Assembly: GCF_000959365.1 (NCBI RefSeq)
Contig: NZ_CP009556.1
Coordinates: 1,984,001 to 2,048,000 of the forward strand
Source of the DNA: Burkholderia oklahomensis C6786
Lineage (GTDB): Bacteria > Pseudomonadota > Gammaproteobacteria > Burkholderiales > Burkholderiaceae
Reading direction: 5' to 3'
DNA length: 64,000 nucleotides
The notes below the pieces were generated by a model. That model worked only from the letters and a program-made list of their open reading frames with translations, had not been told where the DNA came from and made no database searches. Both the position numbers and the translations under genes were made by a program. Of the stretch, positions 44,485 to 54,140 are shown piece after piece; within the stretch, counting starts at the first letter, position 1; every line of letters begins with the position of its first letter.

Positions 44485-46431
44485 TCAGACCATTCGCCAC
44501 ACATCCTTCATCGTCAGCGCGACGTGACGAACATAGGGTGCCGCGAGCATGCTCATGTGATTGCCCGGCGTCACGACCGCATCGACTCGCTCGATCAGCG
44601 CGGTCCATCCGAACGCCGGCACCATGTCGCCCGCATCGCGATCGCCGTTGGCGACGATCATCGTCGCGTCGCCCGCGTATCGGCTGCGTGGCGCGTAGCA
44701 CGTGCCCAAATTGGCCTCGAACACCTGCCGCAGGTGTCGCACCGAGTCGACAGGTGCGCGCGGCGGCAGCAGTGCGGTTCTCACCATGTAGGCATGGACG
44801 AACGCATCCCGTGCATCGACGCCCGCGGCGACGCAACGGGCGATTTCTTCGTCGGTGATCCCGGATGGCGCGCCGGCCGCCTGTTCCAGCAGTCCGATCA
44901 GCGTGCGCAGCATGTCCGCATCGGAAGGCGCACGCCATGCGTGCAGGGCGGGCGGCGGATTCGAATCGAGCAGGACGAGCGGGGCGCAGCGCCGTCCCAT
45001 GCCGTCCAGCAGCCGCGCCGTTTCGAGCGCGATCCAGCCGCCGAACGAGTGGCCGACGATACGCGGCGGTCCCGGCGGATTGGCATTCAGAATCGCCCGC
45101 GCGTACCGGCGCGCAGCCGCCTCGACCGACCGGTCCGGCTGGCGCAGGCCATCCAGCCCCCGAGGCTGCAGGCCACATACGGGCACGTCGGCGCGCATCA
45201 TGGTCGCGAGCGGAACGAACGATGCGACGCTGGCGCCCGCGCCCGGGATGCAGAACACCGGCGCTTGCCCGGCGCGGCCTGCTTGGATGACGAGCAGGCA
45301 ATCCGTTTGCTCCGCATCCGTGTGCGCGTGGCCGCGCGCGCCCGCCAGCTTTTCGCCGGTCGGCACCTGCGGGACGTCGTCGCGTACGTCCCGCGACCGC
45401 AGTCGTTCGACGTATTCGGCAAGCTCGACGATGGTCGGATTCGCGAAGATCTGCTCGATCGGCACGGTTACATGCAACGCGTCGCGGATACGGAGCGCGA
45501 GTTGAAGCGCCTGCAACGACGTTCCGCCGAGCGCGAAGAAGTCGTCTGGCGGTTCGCAGCGTGCGACGCCGAGCAGATCGGCCGCGATCGCGGCGATGCG
45601 CGCTTCGGCGGACGACTCGAAACCGGCATCGGAATGACGCAATACGCCGTTCGACGGCGAAGCCGCGCTTGCAGCCGGCGACGATGCAAGTTCGCGTTCG
45701 CGCGCTGCGATGTCCGTCTCGGCAATCCAATGAAACGGCGCAGATTCGTGCTTTCGCTCGCCGTGAGTCGCCGCTTCGCGGAGCAGTGCATCGAGCGTGT
45801 CGAAACCGGTCACAACCGGGCTCGCCACGAGCCGCAACAGCCATTGCCCGCCGCCGGGGATGCGAGCGATGCACGCGAGCAGCAACGGCGGACGTTGCAT
45901 GTCGATGCGCATGCCGGGCAGGGCGGTCAGCGCCGCCAGCTGCGCAGCGGGATCGAGATCGGGATCGAGCAGGGCGGTGTGCGCCGTCAGGCGAACCCGG
46001 CGAAGCGTGACTTGCATCGGCCGCCGCAGGCGTTCCCAAAAGATGCCCGTTCGCAGACTCGCGTGCCGATCCGTTGCGCGCTGCAGTGCTTCCAGCAATG
46101 CATCGAGATGCGCCCGCGAGTCGAGCGTGACGTGCGCCGCCATCAATCGCCCGCCGTCGCATCGATCGAGCAGATGCTGCGCCAGCCTATGTTCCTGCGT
46201 GCGGGTGAGCGGAGCGATTCGCTCGACGTTTGCCGCACCGCCAACGACAGTTCCGGCGATCCGATTCAGCGCGTCGCTCCCCGACATATCGAGCGTGCTT
46301 ACGTCTGAATCGGCATCGTGACAATCCGGTGTCTGCGAGTTGGCTTCGGTGGACGTATCGATCGAAACGTGCATGCGTGTAAGAGCTCCCGGGTTCGATG
46401 TCGCGAGACGCGCGACCTGTTCGTGTCCCAT
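44485..46431 (-). CDS. Remnant NRPS module: degenerate condensation lobe, carrier protein, thioesterase
   Basis: Nonribosomal peptide synthetase piece of about 650 residues. Residue numbers here count from a TTG start at 46485; ATG at 46431 and 46374 are alternatives and none has a strong ribosome site. Residues about 90-270 resemble the N-lobe of a condensation domain ([16 protein letters not shown]), but the HHxxxDG active site is replaced by [10 protein letters not shown] and the C-lobe is missing. A carrier domain follows with [12 protein letters not shown] (Ser about 323), then a type I thioesterase with GHSFGG (Ser about 480) and a final NHMSML His. No adenylation domain exists. It probably offloads or holds an intermediate loaded by another enzyme. 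It is divergent from the main operon. Confidence 0.85.
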   Translation of the reverse strand: MGHEQVARLATSNPGALTRMHVSIDTSTEANSQTPDCHDADSDVSTLDMSGSDALNRIAGTVVGGAANVERIAPLTRTQEHRLAQHLLDRCDGGRLMAAHVTLDSRAHLDALLEALQRATDRHASLRTGIFWERLRRPMQVTLRRVRLTAHTALLDPDLDPAAQLAALTALPGMRIDMQRPPLLLACIARIPGGGQWLLRLVASPVVTGFDTLDALLREAATHGERKHESAPFHWIAETDIAARERELASSPAASAASPSNGVLRHSDAGFESSAEARIAAIAADLLGVARCEPPDDFFALGGTSLQALQLALRIRDALHVTVPIEQIFANPTIVELAEYVERLRSRDVRDDVPQVPTGEKLAGARGHAHTDAEQTDCLLVIQAGRAGQAPVFCIPGAGASVASFVPLATMMRADVPVCGLQPRGLDGLRQPDRSVEAAARRYARAILNANPPGPPRIVGHSFGGWIALETARLLDGMGRRCAPLVLLDSNPPPALHAWRAPSDADMLRTLIGLLEQAAGAPSGITDEEIARCVAAGVDARDAFVHAYMVRTALLPPRAPVDSVRHLRQVFEANLGTCYAPRSRYAGDATMIVANGDRDAGDMVPAFGWTALIERVDAVVTPGNHMSMLAAPYVRHVALTMKDVWRMV

Positions 46432-46485
46432 CCTGTTGTCGGGCAGCGGGGCGCCGAGTGGAGCTGCCTCATTTCGAACGCGCAA

Positions 46486-47330
46486 TTAGTTGCCTTCATT
46501 GCAATGATAAAACGGCCGCAAAATAATCAGTCAATCTATTTGTTTTGCGGAAACTATTTCATGAAAATGAATGCCGGGTGAGTCTGGCGATGTTTATGAG
46601 ATTTGTACATCTGTTTGAGATTGGTATGCCTTTTTTAAGCCAACGCTTCCTCGGTAAAAATTTCTGGATGTCATCGACATAACGGAATTCGATATCCTGG
46701 ATAACAGGCTTGCTTAATTAATAGGCATTCGTGCGAATTTGGAGTTCGGTCGACAAGATTCATTCGACGCCTGATCGGCATGAAAATATCGTTTAAATTC
46801 ATCAATATGGAGCGTGAATTTGACATCCGGCACGACGGCGGGCAGGCAAGCGCCGACTGAATTTTCGTAGCGGCCGGCAAGCAACATAAGCTTCAGTTCC
46901 TGCAAGCGCCGCGCCTCCCGGATGTCATCCGTTAATGAAATCTTTGCGCCTTCTGCATGTAAATTTTGCGTCTGTAAGATTTGTCAGGTGAGCGTTGTTG
47001 TTTGAAATAAAGCGGGACACCTTGTCATAAAATTGCTTGACACATGAGAAGTTATGCCTAATTCTACTCGTGCCTTGAAGATGAAAGTGCATTGAAAAAT
47101 GCATACCCAATAACCGGACATCAGGCCAGTTCAGGGGACAATTCCCACAGCAGAAATACTTAATTCTCTGAAGCACTTAATGCGTTGGGCGCGGTCGCGG
47201 GCTTGCATCCGAGCGATGCCAAGGCAGTACATCCGGCGCGTCTTTCCAGCCAGTGGTTTCGCGCGATTTCACCTGCGCGCCGCCACGGCAAAAACCCGGC
47301 ACATCATCTTGCTATCCCTGGGAACCAGCT
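46486..47330. other. AT-rich divergent intergenic region at the head of the biosynthetic cluster
   Basis: About 850 bases with no firm gene, clearly more AT-rich than the rest of the window. It must hold the promoters for the NRPS remnant and the operon starting with MbtH. Two short minus-strand frames occur: one (about 46714-46970) reads with coding-like periodicity but has no start with a ribosome site and no recognised domain, so it may be a remnant. The composition suggests either foreign origin or a silenced regulatory region. Confidence 0.5.
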
Positions 47331-47555
47331 ATGGATGACGAATTGTATTTCGTAGTGCGAAACAATGAGGGCCAGTATTCGGTCTGGATGGATGGGCGAA
47401 GCCTCCCCGCCGGCTGGGAAACGGTCGGTGAACCTGCGACGAAGCAGCAGTGCCTGCAACGCATCGAGCAACTCTGGACGGACATGGTTCCTGCCAGCGT
47501 CCGCGAGCATCTCAATCAACATTCGGGCTCGGGAATCGACTATGCCGTACGATGA
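47331..47555 (+). CDS. MbtH-like protein
   Basis: Small chaperone of 74 residues that binds and stabilises NRPS adenylation domains. It has the family core NNEGQYSVW followed by LPAGWETVGEPATKQQCL; the usual WP is WM here. It is the first gene of the long plus-strand operon and overlaps the JmjC-like gene by 14 bases. No adenylation domain of the kind it serves lies inside the window, so partner NRPS genes should follow beyond the right edge. Confidence 0.92.
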   Translation: MDDELYFVVRNNEGQYSVWMDGRSLPAGWETVGEPATKQQCLQRIEQLWTDMVPASVREHLNQHSGSGIDYAVR

Positions 47556-48426
47556 AATTCTGCCTATTGAAACGCTGGTTCGACCCAAAGTGTCGGACTT
47601 CCGCACGCATTACCTGGACAAAGAGCGTCCGGTGAAGATCGCGAGGGCGCTCGATGCGTGGCCGGCGATGCAGAAATGGTCGCTCGACTACTTCGAGAAC
47701 AGATTCGGCGACGAGACCATCGGCGTCGAGAGCTTTCAGCCCGACGAGCGTGGGCCCGGCAACAATAGCCCGCAAGGTTACGTCAAGCACCTGCGTTTCC
47801 AGGAGCTCAAGCTGAAGGACTTGATCCACATCCTGCGGACGAAGCCGGATCACATGTACTACATGGCGTCGCATCCGTTTCGCAAGAGCTTTCCGAACCT
47901 GCGCGCCGATCTCGCACCGCATCCGTACGTGCAGGGGCATATCGAGCACATTCCCGGCGCGCACATGGATTCGTACCTGTGGATCGGGCCGGCCGGCACG
48001 CACACGCCGATCCATACCGATCCGATGCCGAATTTCCTGACGCAGGTCGTGGGCAGGAAGATGGTGTACCTGTTTCCGCCGGACCAGGTCAGCAAGAATC
48101 TCTATATCGGCCAGTTCGAGCGCGAGACGTTCAGTCCGGTCGATTTAGAGAAGCCGGATCTCGAGCGTTATCCGAACTATCGGCACTGCACGCCGTACCA
48201 GGCGATCATCGAGCCGGGCGAGACGCTGCACATTCCGCGCAACTGGGGACATTGCGTGATCTCGATGGACATTTCGATTTCCATCAGCACGTTCTTCATC
48301 ACGTATCCGCAGCTGTTCCGCCTGGTGCCCGAGTTCTTCGCCGAGTACGTGAAGCGCGCGTTCGAGGGCTGGCGCTGGAAGGGCATGGAAAACGAGCGGG
48401 CCGGCCTGAATCCGCCGCCGCGCTGA
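47542..48426 (+). CDS. JmjC/cupin-8-like Fe(II)/2-oxoglutarate oxygenase
   Basis: Oxygenase-like protein of 294 residues from the cupin-8/JmjC group. The likely iron ligands are H158 and D160 (PIHTDPMPNFLTQVVGRK) and a distal His in ETLHIPRNWGHCVISMD (H230 or H237). The Lys in GRKMVYLFPP is at the usual 2-oxoglutarate position. Relatives hydroxylate amino acid residues or free amino acids. The gene overlaps mbtH and precedes the aminotransferase by 62 bases, so beta-hydroxylation of an amino acid, free or carrier-bound, is the leading guess. Confidence 0.87.
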   Translation: MPYDEILPIETLVRPKVSDFRTHYLDKERPVKIARALDAWPAMQKWSLDYFENRFGDETIGVESFQPDERGPGNNSPQGYVKHLRFQELKLKDLIHILRTKPDHMYYMASHPFRKSFPNLRADLAPHPYVQGHIEHIPGAHMDSYLWIGPAGTHTPIHTDPMPNFLTQVVGRKMVYLFPPDQVSKNLYIGQFERETFSPVDLEKPDLERYPNYRHCTPYQAIIEPGETLHIPRNWGHCVISMDISISISTFFITYPQLFRLVPEFFAEYVKRAFEGWRWKGMENERAGLNPPPR

Positions 48427-48488
48427 TTCCATCCGCACGATGCATCAGGCAAGAATCAACAATCATCAGAATCGGCAAGGATGAAATC

Positions 48489-49511
48489 GTGAGCGCTGGC
48501 GAAGCAAAGGATACCGAAGTACTCGTGGAAGCGCGGGCATCGGCGCAAGCCGTCTGCCTGGCGTTCAATGAAAACGCGGAAGCGGTGGAGCCGCGCGTGC
48601 GGGCCGCGATCGCGGTCGCGGCCGCGCGGATCAATCGCTATCCGTTCGACGCCGAACCGCGAATCATGCAAAAGCTCGCCGAGCATTTCGGCTGTCCCGA
48701 GGACAACCTGATGCTGGTGCGCGGCATCGACGAATGCTTCGATCGTGTCAGCGCCGAGTTTTCGTCGATGCGGTTCGTCACCGCGTGGCCGGGCTTCGAC
48801 GGCTATCGCGGGCGGATTGCCGTCAGCGGGCTCCGGCATTTCGAAATCGGCCTGACCGACGATCTGCTGCTGAATCCGGACGATCTCGCGCAAGTGTCGA
48901 GCAACGATTGCGTCGTGCTCGCCAATCCGTCGAATCCGACTGGCCAGGCGCTGACGGCGGGCGAGCTCGATCAATTGAGGCAGCGCGCGGGCAAGCTGCT
49001 GATCGACGAAACCTACGTCGATTATTCGTCGTTTCGCGCGCGCGGCCTGGCTTACGGCGAGAACGAACTGGTGTTTCGGTCGTTCTCGAAATCCTACGGT
49101 CTCGCCGGTTTGCGGCTCGGCGCGCTGTTCGGGCCGAGCGAGCTGATTGCGTCGATGAAGCGCAAGCAGTGGTTCTGCAACGTCGGCACGCTCGATCTGC
49201 ATGCGCTCGAAGCCGCGCTCGACGACGATCATGCGCGCGACGCGCACATCGCGAAGACGCTCGCGGAGCGCCGTCGCGTCGCCGGCGCGCTGCGCGAGCT
49301 CGGCTATCGCGTCGCGCCATCCGAAGCCAATTTCATTCTCGTCAAAAACGCCGCCGGCGAGCGCACACTGCAGTTCCTGCGCGAACGGGGCATTCAGGTG
49401 AAGGACGCCGGCCAGTTCGGACTTCATCACCACATCAGGATCAGCATCGGCCGTGAAGAGGACAACGATCGGTTGCTCGCGGCGCTGGCCGAATATTCCG
49501 ACCACTCATAA
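48489..49511 (+). CDS. Class I/II PLP aminotransferase (HisC-like)
   Basis: Fold-type I aminotransferase of 340 residues. The PLP lysine is K201 in SFSKSYGLAGLRLG, the Asn/Pro pair is ANPSNPTGQAL, and DETYVDYS holds the Asp that binds the pyridine nitrogen. Overall it resembles histidinol-phosphate aminotransferases, a group often reused for unusual amino acids. The start is GTG at 48489, with AAGGAT upstream. It stands 9 bases before the methyltransferase gene; the pair fits transamination of an amino acid to its keto acid, methylation, and transamination back. Confidence 0.9.
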   Translation: MSAGEAKDTEVLVEARASAQAVCLAFNENAEAVEPRVRAAIAVAAARINRYPFDAEPRIMQKLAEHFGCPEDNLMLVRGIDECFDRVSAEFSSMRFVTAWPGFDGYRGRIAVSGLRHFEIGLTDDLLLNPDDLAQVSSNDCVVLANPSNPTGQALTAGELDQLRQRAGKLLIDETYVDYSSFRARGLAYGENELVFRSFSKSYGLAGLRLGALFGPSELIASMKRKQWFCNVGTLDLHALEAALDDDHARDAHIAKTLAERRRVAGALRELGYRVAPSEANFILVKNAAGERTLQFLRERGIQVKDAGQFGLHHHIRISIGREEDNDRLLAALAEYSDHS

Positions 49512-49520
49512 GGTGACTCC

Positions 49521-50621
49521 ATGACCGCTGCAACGCTCGTTCGTGCGCAAGCGCACGAAGAAGACCTGTCTGTCGAAGAAATTCTGGATTCGAGCTGGTT
49601 CCAGCCCGAAATGTTCAAGACGCTCGACTACGTGAAAGGCTTCGTCGGCGCGAAGGTGATCTTCCAGATGCTCAAGCTCGGCGTGTTCGACGATCTACTC
49701 ATGGGCAAGGCCCTCGATGAAATCGCGAGCGGCCGCTCGCTCGATCCGTACCTGCTGCGCACCGTGTTCGAGTATCTGACCGTCGAGGGACTGCTCGTCA
49801 AGGAAGGGCGCGAGGACACGGCATCGTTCCGGCTGTCCGATTACGGCTCCCGCATCAAGCATTACGAAGGGTGGTTCAACATCCTGATCGGCGGCTACGA
49901 CAGCATCTTCTCGAACATCGGCGCGATGCTGAAGGAAGGCATCGATGGCTACAAGCGCGACGGCAAGTGGGTCGGCGTCGGCAGCTGCCAGATTTCGAAG
50001 TACGACACGATTCCGATCACCAAGGCTTTCATCGAGTCCGTGAAACCGGATGCGAAGCAGATCGTCGACTTCGGCTGCGGCAACGCGCTCTACCTGTGCA
50101 CGCTCGCGAAGGAGCTGGGCGACATCAAGGCGATCGGCATCGAGCCGGATACGAGCGCGTACGAGGCCGGCCTGAAGAAGGTCGCCGAAATGGGCCTGCA
50201 GGAGCAGGTGCGTCTCGTCAACGTCGATGCGCTGGATTACGAGATCGACGAGCAGCCCGACTTCATCCTGTTCGGCTTCGTGCTGCAGGAAATCATCGCG
50301 CAGATCGGCCGGCCGGCGTTCATCAAGTATCTGCGCAAGCTGGGCCGGAAATTCGCCGACAGCTACCTGATGGTGATGGAAGTCGACTACGACATCGACA
50401 ACCGTGAAGTCATGCAGTCGCCGATGGGCCGCGGGTATTACAACCCGTATTTCCTGCTTCATCCGTTCACCAATCAGCTGTTGCTGCCGAAGCGCGAGTG
50501 GGACGAAATCTTCGCGGAAGCGGGCTACGACGTCATCCTGGACGAGGTCACGAGCCCGAAGGCGGATCCGTCCGGTTTCGGCATCTGCTACGTCCTCAAG
50601 TATCGCGGTGCGGATCGCTGA
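49521..50621 (+). CDS. Methyltransferase, keto-acid C-methyltransferase-like (MrsA type)
   Basis: SAM-dependent methyltransferase of 366 residues with an N-terminal helical, winged-helix-like dimerisation domain (about 1-110) and a C-terminal Rossmann core. Motif I is IVDFGCGNALYLC (D183) with AIGIEPDTSAYEA next. This architecture is shared by 2-ketoarginine methyltransferase (MrsA) of 3-methylarginine synthesis and related enzymes. With an aminotransferase immediately upstream, a beta-methyl amino acid is the best prediction; I cannot tell whether the substrate is ketoarginine. O-methylation is the main alternative. Confidence 0.82.
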   Translation: MTAATLVRAQAHEEDLSVEEILDSSWFQPEMFKTLDYVKGFVGAKVIFQMLKLGVFDDLLMGKALDEIASGRSLDPYLLRTVFEYLTVEGLLVKEGREDTASFRLSDYGSRIKHYEGWFNILIGGYDSIFSNIGAMLKEGIDGYKRDGKWVGVGSCQISKYDTIPITKAFIESVKPDAKQIVDFGCGNALYLCTLAKELGDIKAIGIEPDTSAYEAGLKKVAEMGLQEQVRLVNVDALDYEIDEQPDFILFGFVLQEIIAQIGRPAFIKYLRKLGRKFADSYLMVMEVDYDIDNREVMQSPMGRGYYNPYFLLHPFTNQLLLPKREWDEIFAEAGYDVILDEVTSPKADPSGFGICYVLKYRGADR

Positions 50622-50677
50622 CTGATTCGATCAACGGCTCGACACGCTTTCGTGCGCGATCCGAATAGGATTCCTAC

Positions 50678-51496
50678 ATGAATGACATCACTCGCGAAAA
50701 GGTCCTGCTCTGCGTCGACAACGTCGCAGGACTGGAAGTGCTCAAATACCTGGCAAAGAGGCCGAGCGTCGAGGTCGTCGCCGCAATCGTCCATCCCGAG
50801 GCGAACGCGACGCACCTCGACGAAATCGTCGAAGTGTGCGAGCGGCACGGCATTCCGCCGATCGAAATCCTCGATGCGCGCGCGCGCTTCGACGAGCTGA
50901 TCGCGCCGCTCGCGCCGGACTTCATCGTTTCGATCTACTTCGACTACATCCTCGACGATCGCTTCATCGAGCTGCCGACGAAGGATTCGATCAATCTGCA
51001 TCCCGGCTATCTGCCGTACAACAAGGGCTTCTACTACTACGCGTGGGCCGTGCTCGACGGCACGCCGGCGGGCGTCAGCATCCACCGGATCGTGTCGGCG
51101 GTCGACGCGGGGCCGATCATCAGCCAGAAGCGCGTGCTGATCGACGGAACGGACACGGGCGACGTCATCTACGACAAGCACATGGACGCGTCGGTCGAGC
51201 TGTTCCGGACGACCTGGCCGAGCATCGAAAGCGGCACTTATCGGTTGTTCCGGCAGCGGCACAAGGGCACGCGCAAGAAGATCACCGAAACCAACGAGGC
51301 GATGGAGATCGATCCGAACGCGACCTACGTCGCGCGCGAGCTCATCGATCTCCTGCGCGTGTTCTGCTTCCGCGGCAGCGGCGGCTGCGTGATGAAGATC
51401 GACGGCAAGAAATACAGCATCGGCATCGAATTCTCGGAACTGGCCGACAACGTCAACCAGATTCGCGGCAAGCGCGACAACTACCTCGTCGGCTAG
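50678..51496 (+). CDS. Formyltransferase (methionyl-tRNA formyltransferase-like)
   Basis: Formyl-tetrahydrofolate-dependent transferase of 272 residues. The catalytic trio is visible: N106-x-H108 in INLHPGYLPYNKG and Asp in VDAGPIIS. Lengths and motifs match Fmt/ArnA-like formyltransferases used to formylate amino groups of sugars and amino acids. The C-terminal ~75 residues form a small extra domain. It lies between the methyltransferase and the ArgG-like gene in one operon. Placed before an ArgG/ArgH pair it could make an N-formyl group that is later turned into a formamidine; that is inference. Confidence 0.88.
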   Translation: MNDITREKVLLCVDNVAGLEVLKYLAKRPSVEVVAAIVHPEANATHLDEIVEVCERHGIPPIEILDARARFDELIAPLAPDFIVSIYFDYILDDRFIELPTKDSINLHPGYLPYNKGFYYYAWAVLDGTPAGVSIHRIVSAVDAGPIISQKRVLIDGTDTGDVIYDKHMDASVELFRTTWPSIESGTYRLFRQRHKGTRKKITETNEAMEIDPNATYVARELIDLLRVFCFRGSGGCVMKIDGKKYSIGIEFSELADNVNQIRGKRDNYLVG

Positions 51497-51529
51497 TCGA
51501 CGAACCCATCCATCACGGAAGATCCGACA

Positions 51530-52743
51530 TGAAACCCAAACACATTCTCCTCGCCTATTCCGGCGGTCTCGACACGTCCACCGCGCTGCATTTCCTGAAG
51601 CGGCATTTCGATTGCCGTGTCACCGCCTATTGCGCGAACCTCGGGCAGAAAGAGGATTGGGAACGGATGAAGCGCCGCGCGGCGATCGCCGGCGCGGACG
51701 AGCTGATCATCGAGGATCTGCGCGAGACGTTCATCGGCGATTTCGTGTTCCCCGCGCTGAAGGCGAACGCGTCGTACGAGCGGGACTATCTGCTCGGCAC
51801 GCCGCTCGCCCGCCCGGCGATCGTGAAGGGGCTCATCGAATACGCGCGCAAGCACGACGTCGACTGCCTGTCGCACGGCTGCACGCAGAAGGGCAACGAC
51901 CAGGTGCGCTTCGAGATGGCCGCGAAGATCCTCGCGCCCGATCTGCCGACCGTCGCGCCTTGGCGCATCTGGTCGCTGCAATCGCGCGAGGATCTGTTCG
52001 CGTATTGCCAGCAGCACGACATCCCGGTCGAAAGCCGTCCGGACAATCTGCTGAGTCACGACGAGAACCTCGTGCACATCACGACGGAAGGCGACTATCT
52101 GGAAAGCGTCGCGAACGAGTTCAACTGGCTCGACGTGAACTGGATCACGCCGCCCACGGAGGCGCGCGATGCGGTCGAGACGATCACGGTCGGTTTTCGC
52201 CGGGGCGTGCCCGTCTCCGTCGACGGCGCGGCGCTCGGGCCGGTCGAGTTGATCGAGCGGCTGAACGAGGTGGGCGCCCGCAACGGCGTGGGTTTCCAGG
52301 ACATCATCGAGAATCGCATCAACGGTCTCAAGGTGCGCGGCGTGTTCGAGAATCCCGCGCTGACGATCCTGCATGCCGCGCATCGCAAGCTCGAGAAGAT
52401 CACGCTCGGCCGCGACGTCGAGCGCCTGCGCAACCTCGTGTCCGACGACTACGGCGACATCGTCTACCGCGGCCTGTGGTTCAGCGACGAGCGGCTGTGC
52501 CTGCAGGCGCTCATCGACGAATCGCAGAAATACGTGAGCGGCGACGTGAAGGTTCAGCTCTACAAGGGTTCGTGCACGCCGTCCGCCGTCGAATCGGAGC
52601 AGTCGCTCTATTCGCGCGACTTCGTGACGCTGCACGCGGGCCGCGCGATCAGCGGCGAGGACGCGACGGGCTTCCTGAACACGCTCGGCCTGCGCATCGG
52701 CATCGAAGCCGCGCGCGCCGCGAAATCGGGAGCCGGCGCATGA
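51530..52743 (+). CDS. ArgG-like argininosuccinate synthase homologue (secondary metabolism)
   Basis: Adenylating ligase of 404 residues related to argininosuccinate synthase, which joins Asp to a ureido carbon. The ATP loop is YSGGLDTS (residues 10-17) and a second site is HGCTQKGNDQVRFE. The motif that usually reads S-Y-E-G-G-x-L-E-x-P near the citrulline side is changed to TTEGDYLESV here, so the acceptor is probably not citrulline. The gene overlaps the ArgH-like gene (ATGA). Genes of primary arginine synthesis are not normally coupled to formyltransferase and MbtH genes, which marks this as a pathway enzyme. Confidence 0.9.
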
Positions 52744-54140
52744 GCAATCCGATGGCGAATCCGTGGGCCGGGCGCTTCAGCCAGTCGATGACCGACAGCC
52801 TGGTGGCGTTCAACACGAGCCTGCCGCTCGAGGCGCGGCTCTTCGAAGCCGACGTCGACGGCACGGCCGCGCACGTCGAGATGCTGCATGCGGTCGGCCT
52901 GCTCCAGACGGCGGAGCACGAGGCGCTCGCGCGCGCGCTCGGCGAGATCCGCGCCGCGTGGCGCGCGGGCGAGATCCGGTTGTCGCCCGCGCTCGAGGAC
53001 ATCCACATGAACCTCGAGACGCTGCTGGTCGACAAGGTCGGCGAGCTCGGCAAGAAGACGCATACCGCGCGCAGCCGCAACGATCAGCAGGCGACCGCGC
53101 AGCGCATCTATTTCATGCGCTCGACGCGCGAGCTGGTCGATGCGATCGACACGCTGCAGCGCGCGCTCTTCGAGCACGGCGAGCGTCATCGCGGGCTCGT
53201 GATGCCGTCGTACACGCATCTGCAGCGCGCTGAATTCACGTATTACGCGCACTGGCTCGCGACTTACGTGGTGATGCTCGAGCGCGACCGCGGCCGTTTC
53301 GTCGACGCGCTCGCGCGCGCCGATCAGTGCCCGCTCGGCGCCTGCGCGTCGACCGGCACGAGCCTGCCGATCGACCGCCGGCGCTCGGCGTCGCTGCTGG
53401 GCTTCAAGGAGCCGACGCTGCACAGCATCGATTCGGTGTCCGACCGCGACTATCTGGTCGAATTCGGCTCGCACGCGGCGAATCTGATGATCCATCTGTC
53501 CCGGCTGTCGGAGGAGCTCATTTCGTTCACGAGCCAGGAGTTCGGCTTCATCGCGCTCGCGGACGGCTACTGCACCGGCAGCTCGATCATGCCGCAGAAG
53601 AAGAATCCCGACGTGCCGGAGCTCGTGCGCGGCAAGGCGGCGTCGGTGATCGGCAACGCGATGAGCCTGATGGCGCTCCTGAAGGCGCTGCCGCTCGGCT
53701 ACAACAAGGATCTGCAGGAGGACAAGACCGCGTGGTTCGCCGCGCTCGACAACTGCATGACGTCGCTCGCGATCCTGACCGAGCTGGTCCGCACGATGGC
53801 GCCCGTGCCCGACAGGATGCGGCAGGCGACGCTCGGCGGACACATCATCGCGACCGAGTACGCGAACTATCTGGTCCGAAAGGGCATGCCGTTCCGCGAA
53901 GCGCATCGGGTCGTCGGCGAGCTGGTGAAGACGGCGGATGCGCGCGGCGTCGACGTGTCGGCGCTGCCCCATGCGACGTTCGCCGAAGCGAGCCCGCTGT
54001 TCGGCGACGACATCGGCCGCATCACCGTCGAGGACATGGTGGCGCGCAAGAACTCGTACGGCTCGTGCGGCGACCAGGCGCTCGACGAACTGCTCGCGCG
54101 GCTTCGCTCGATGCTGGACGCGCATCGGCCCGGCCGATGA
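52740..54140 (+). CDS. ArgH-like argininosuccinate lyase homologue
   Basis: Fumarate-releasing lyase of 466 residues, normal length for ArgH. Three superfamily signatures are kept: HTARSRNDQ, YTHLQ with catalytic His160, and GSSIMPQKKNPD with the catalytic Ser281/Ser282 loop. So it should be active and finish the aspartate transfer begun by the ArgG-like enzyme, leaving a new C=N nitrogen and fumarate. It overlaps both neighbours by 4 bases. A second lyase domain, fused to ATP-grasp, occurs at 58083 and differs in its active site. Confidence 0.92.
   Translation: MSNPMANPWAGRFSQSMTDSLVAFNTSLPLEARLFEADVDGTAAHVEMLHAVGLLQTAEHEALARALGEIRAAWRAGEIRLSPALEDIHMNLETLLVDKVGELGKKTHTARSRNDQQATAQRIYFMRSTRELVDAIDTLQRALFEHGERHRGLVMPSYTHLQRAEFTYYAHWLATYVVMLERDRGRFVDALARADQCPLGACASTGTSLPIDRRRSASLLGFKEPTLHSIDSVSDRDYLVEFGSHAANLMIHLSRLSEELISFTSQEFGFIALADGYCTGSSIMPQKKNPDVPELVRGKAASVIGNAMSLMALLKALPLGYNKDLQEDKTAWFAALDNCMTSLAILTELVRTMAPVPDRMRQATLGGHIIATEYANYLVRKGMPFREAHRVVGELVKTADARGVDVSALPHATFAEASPLFGDDIGRITVEDMVARKNSYGSCGDQALDELLARLRSMLDAHRPGR

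Noticed and set aside
46925..47176. 83-residue minus-strand frame near the NRPS remnant
   Set aside because: No ribosome site or recognisable domain, and it overlaps another partly coding-like frame; not called as a gene.
51530..54140. ArgG-like and ArgH-like genes read as ordinary arginine biosynthesis
   Set aside because: They are coupled within an operon of formyltransferase, kinase, PLP and FAAL genes, and the ArgG citrulline-side motif is altered. A spare primary copy is still possible but less likely.
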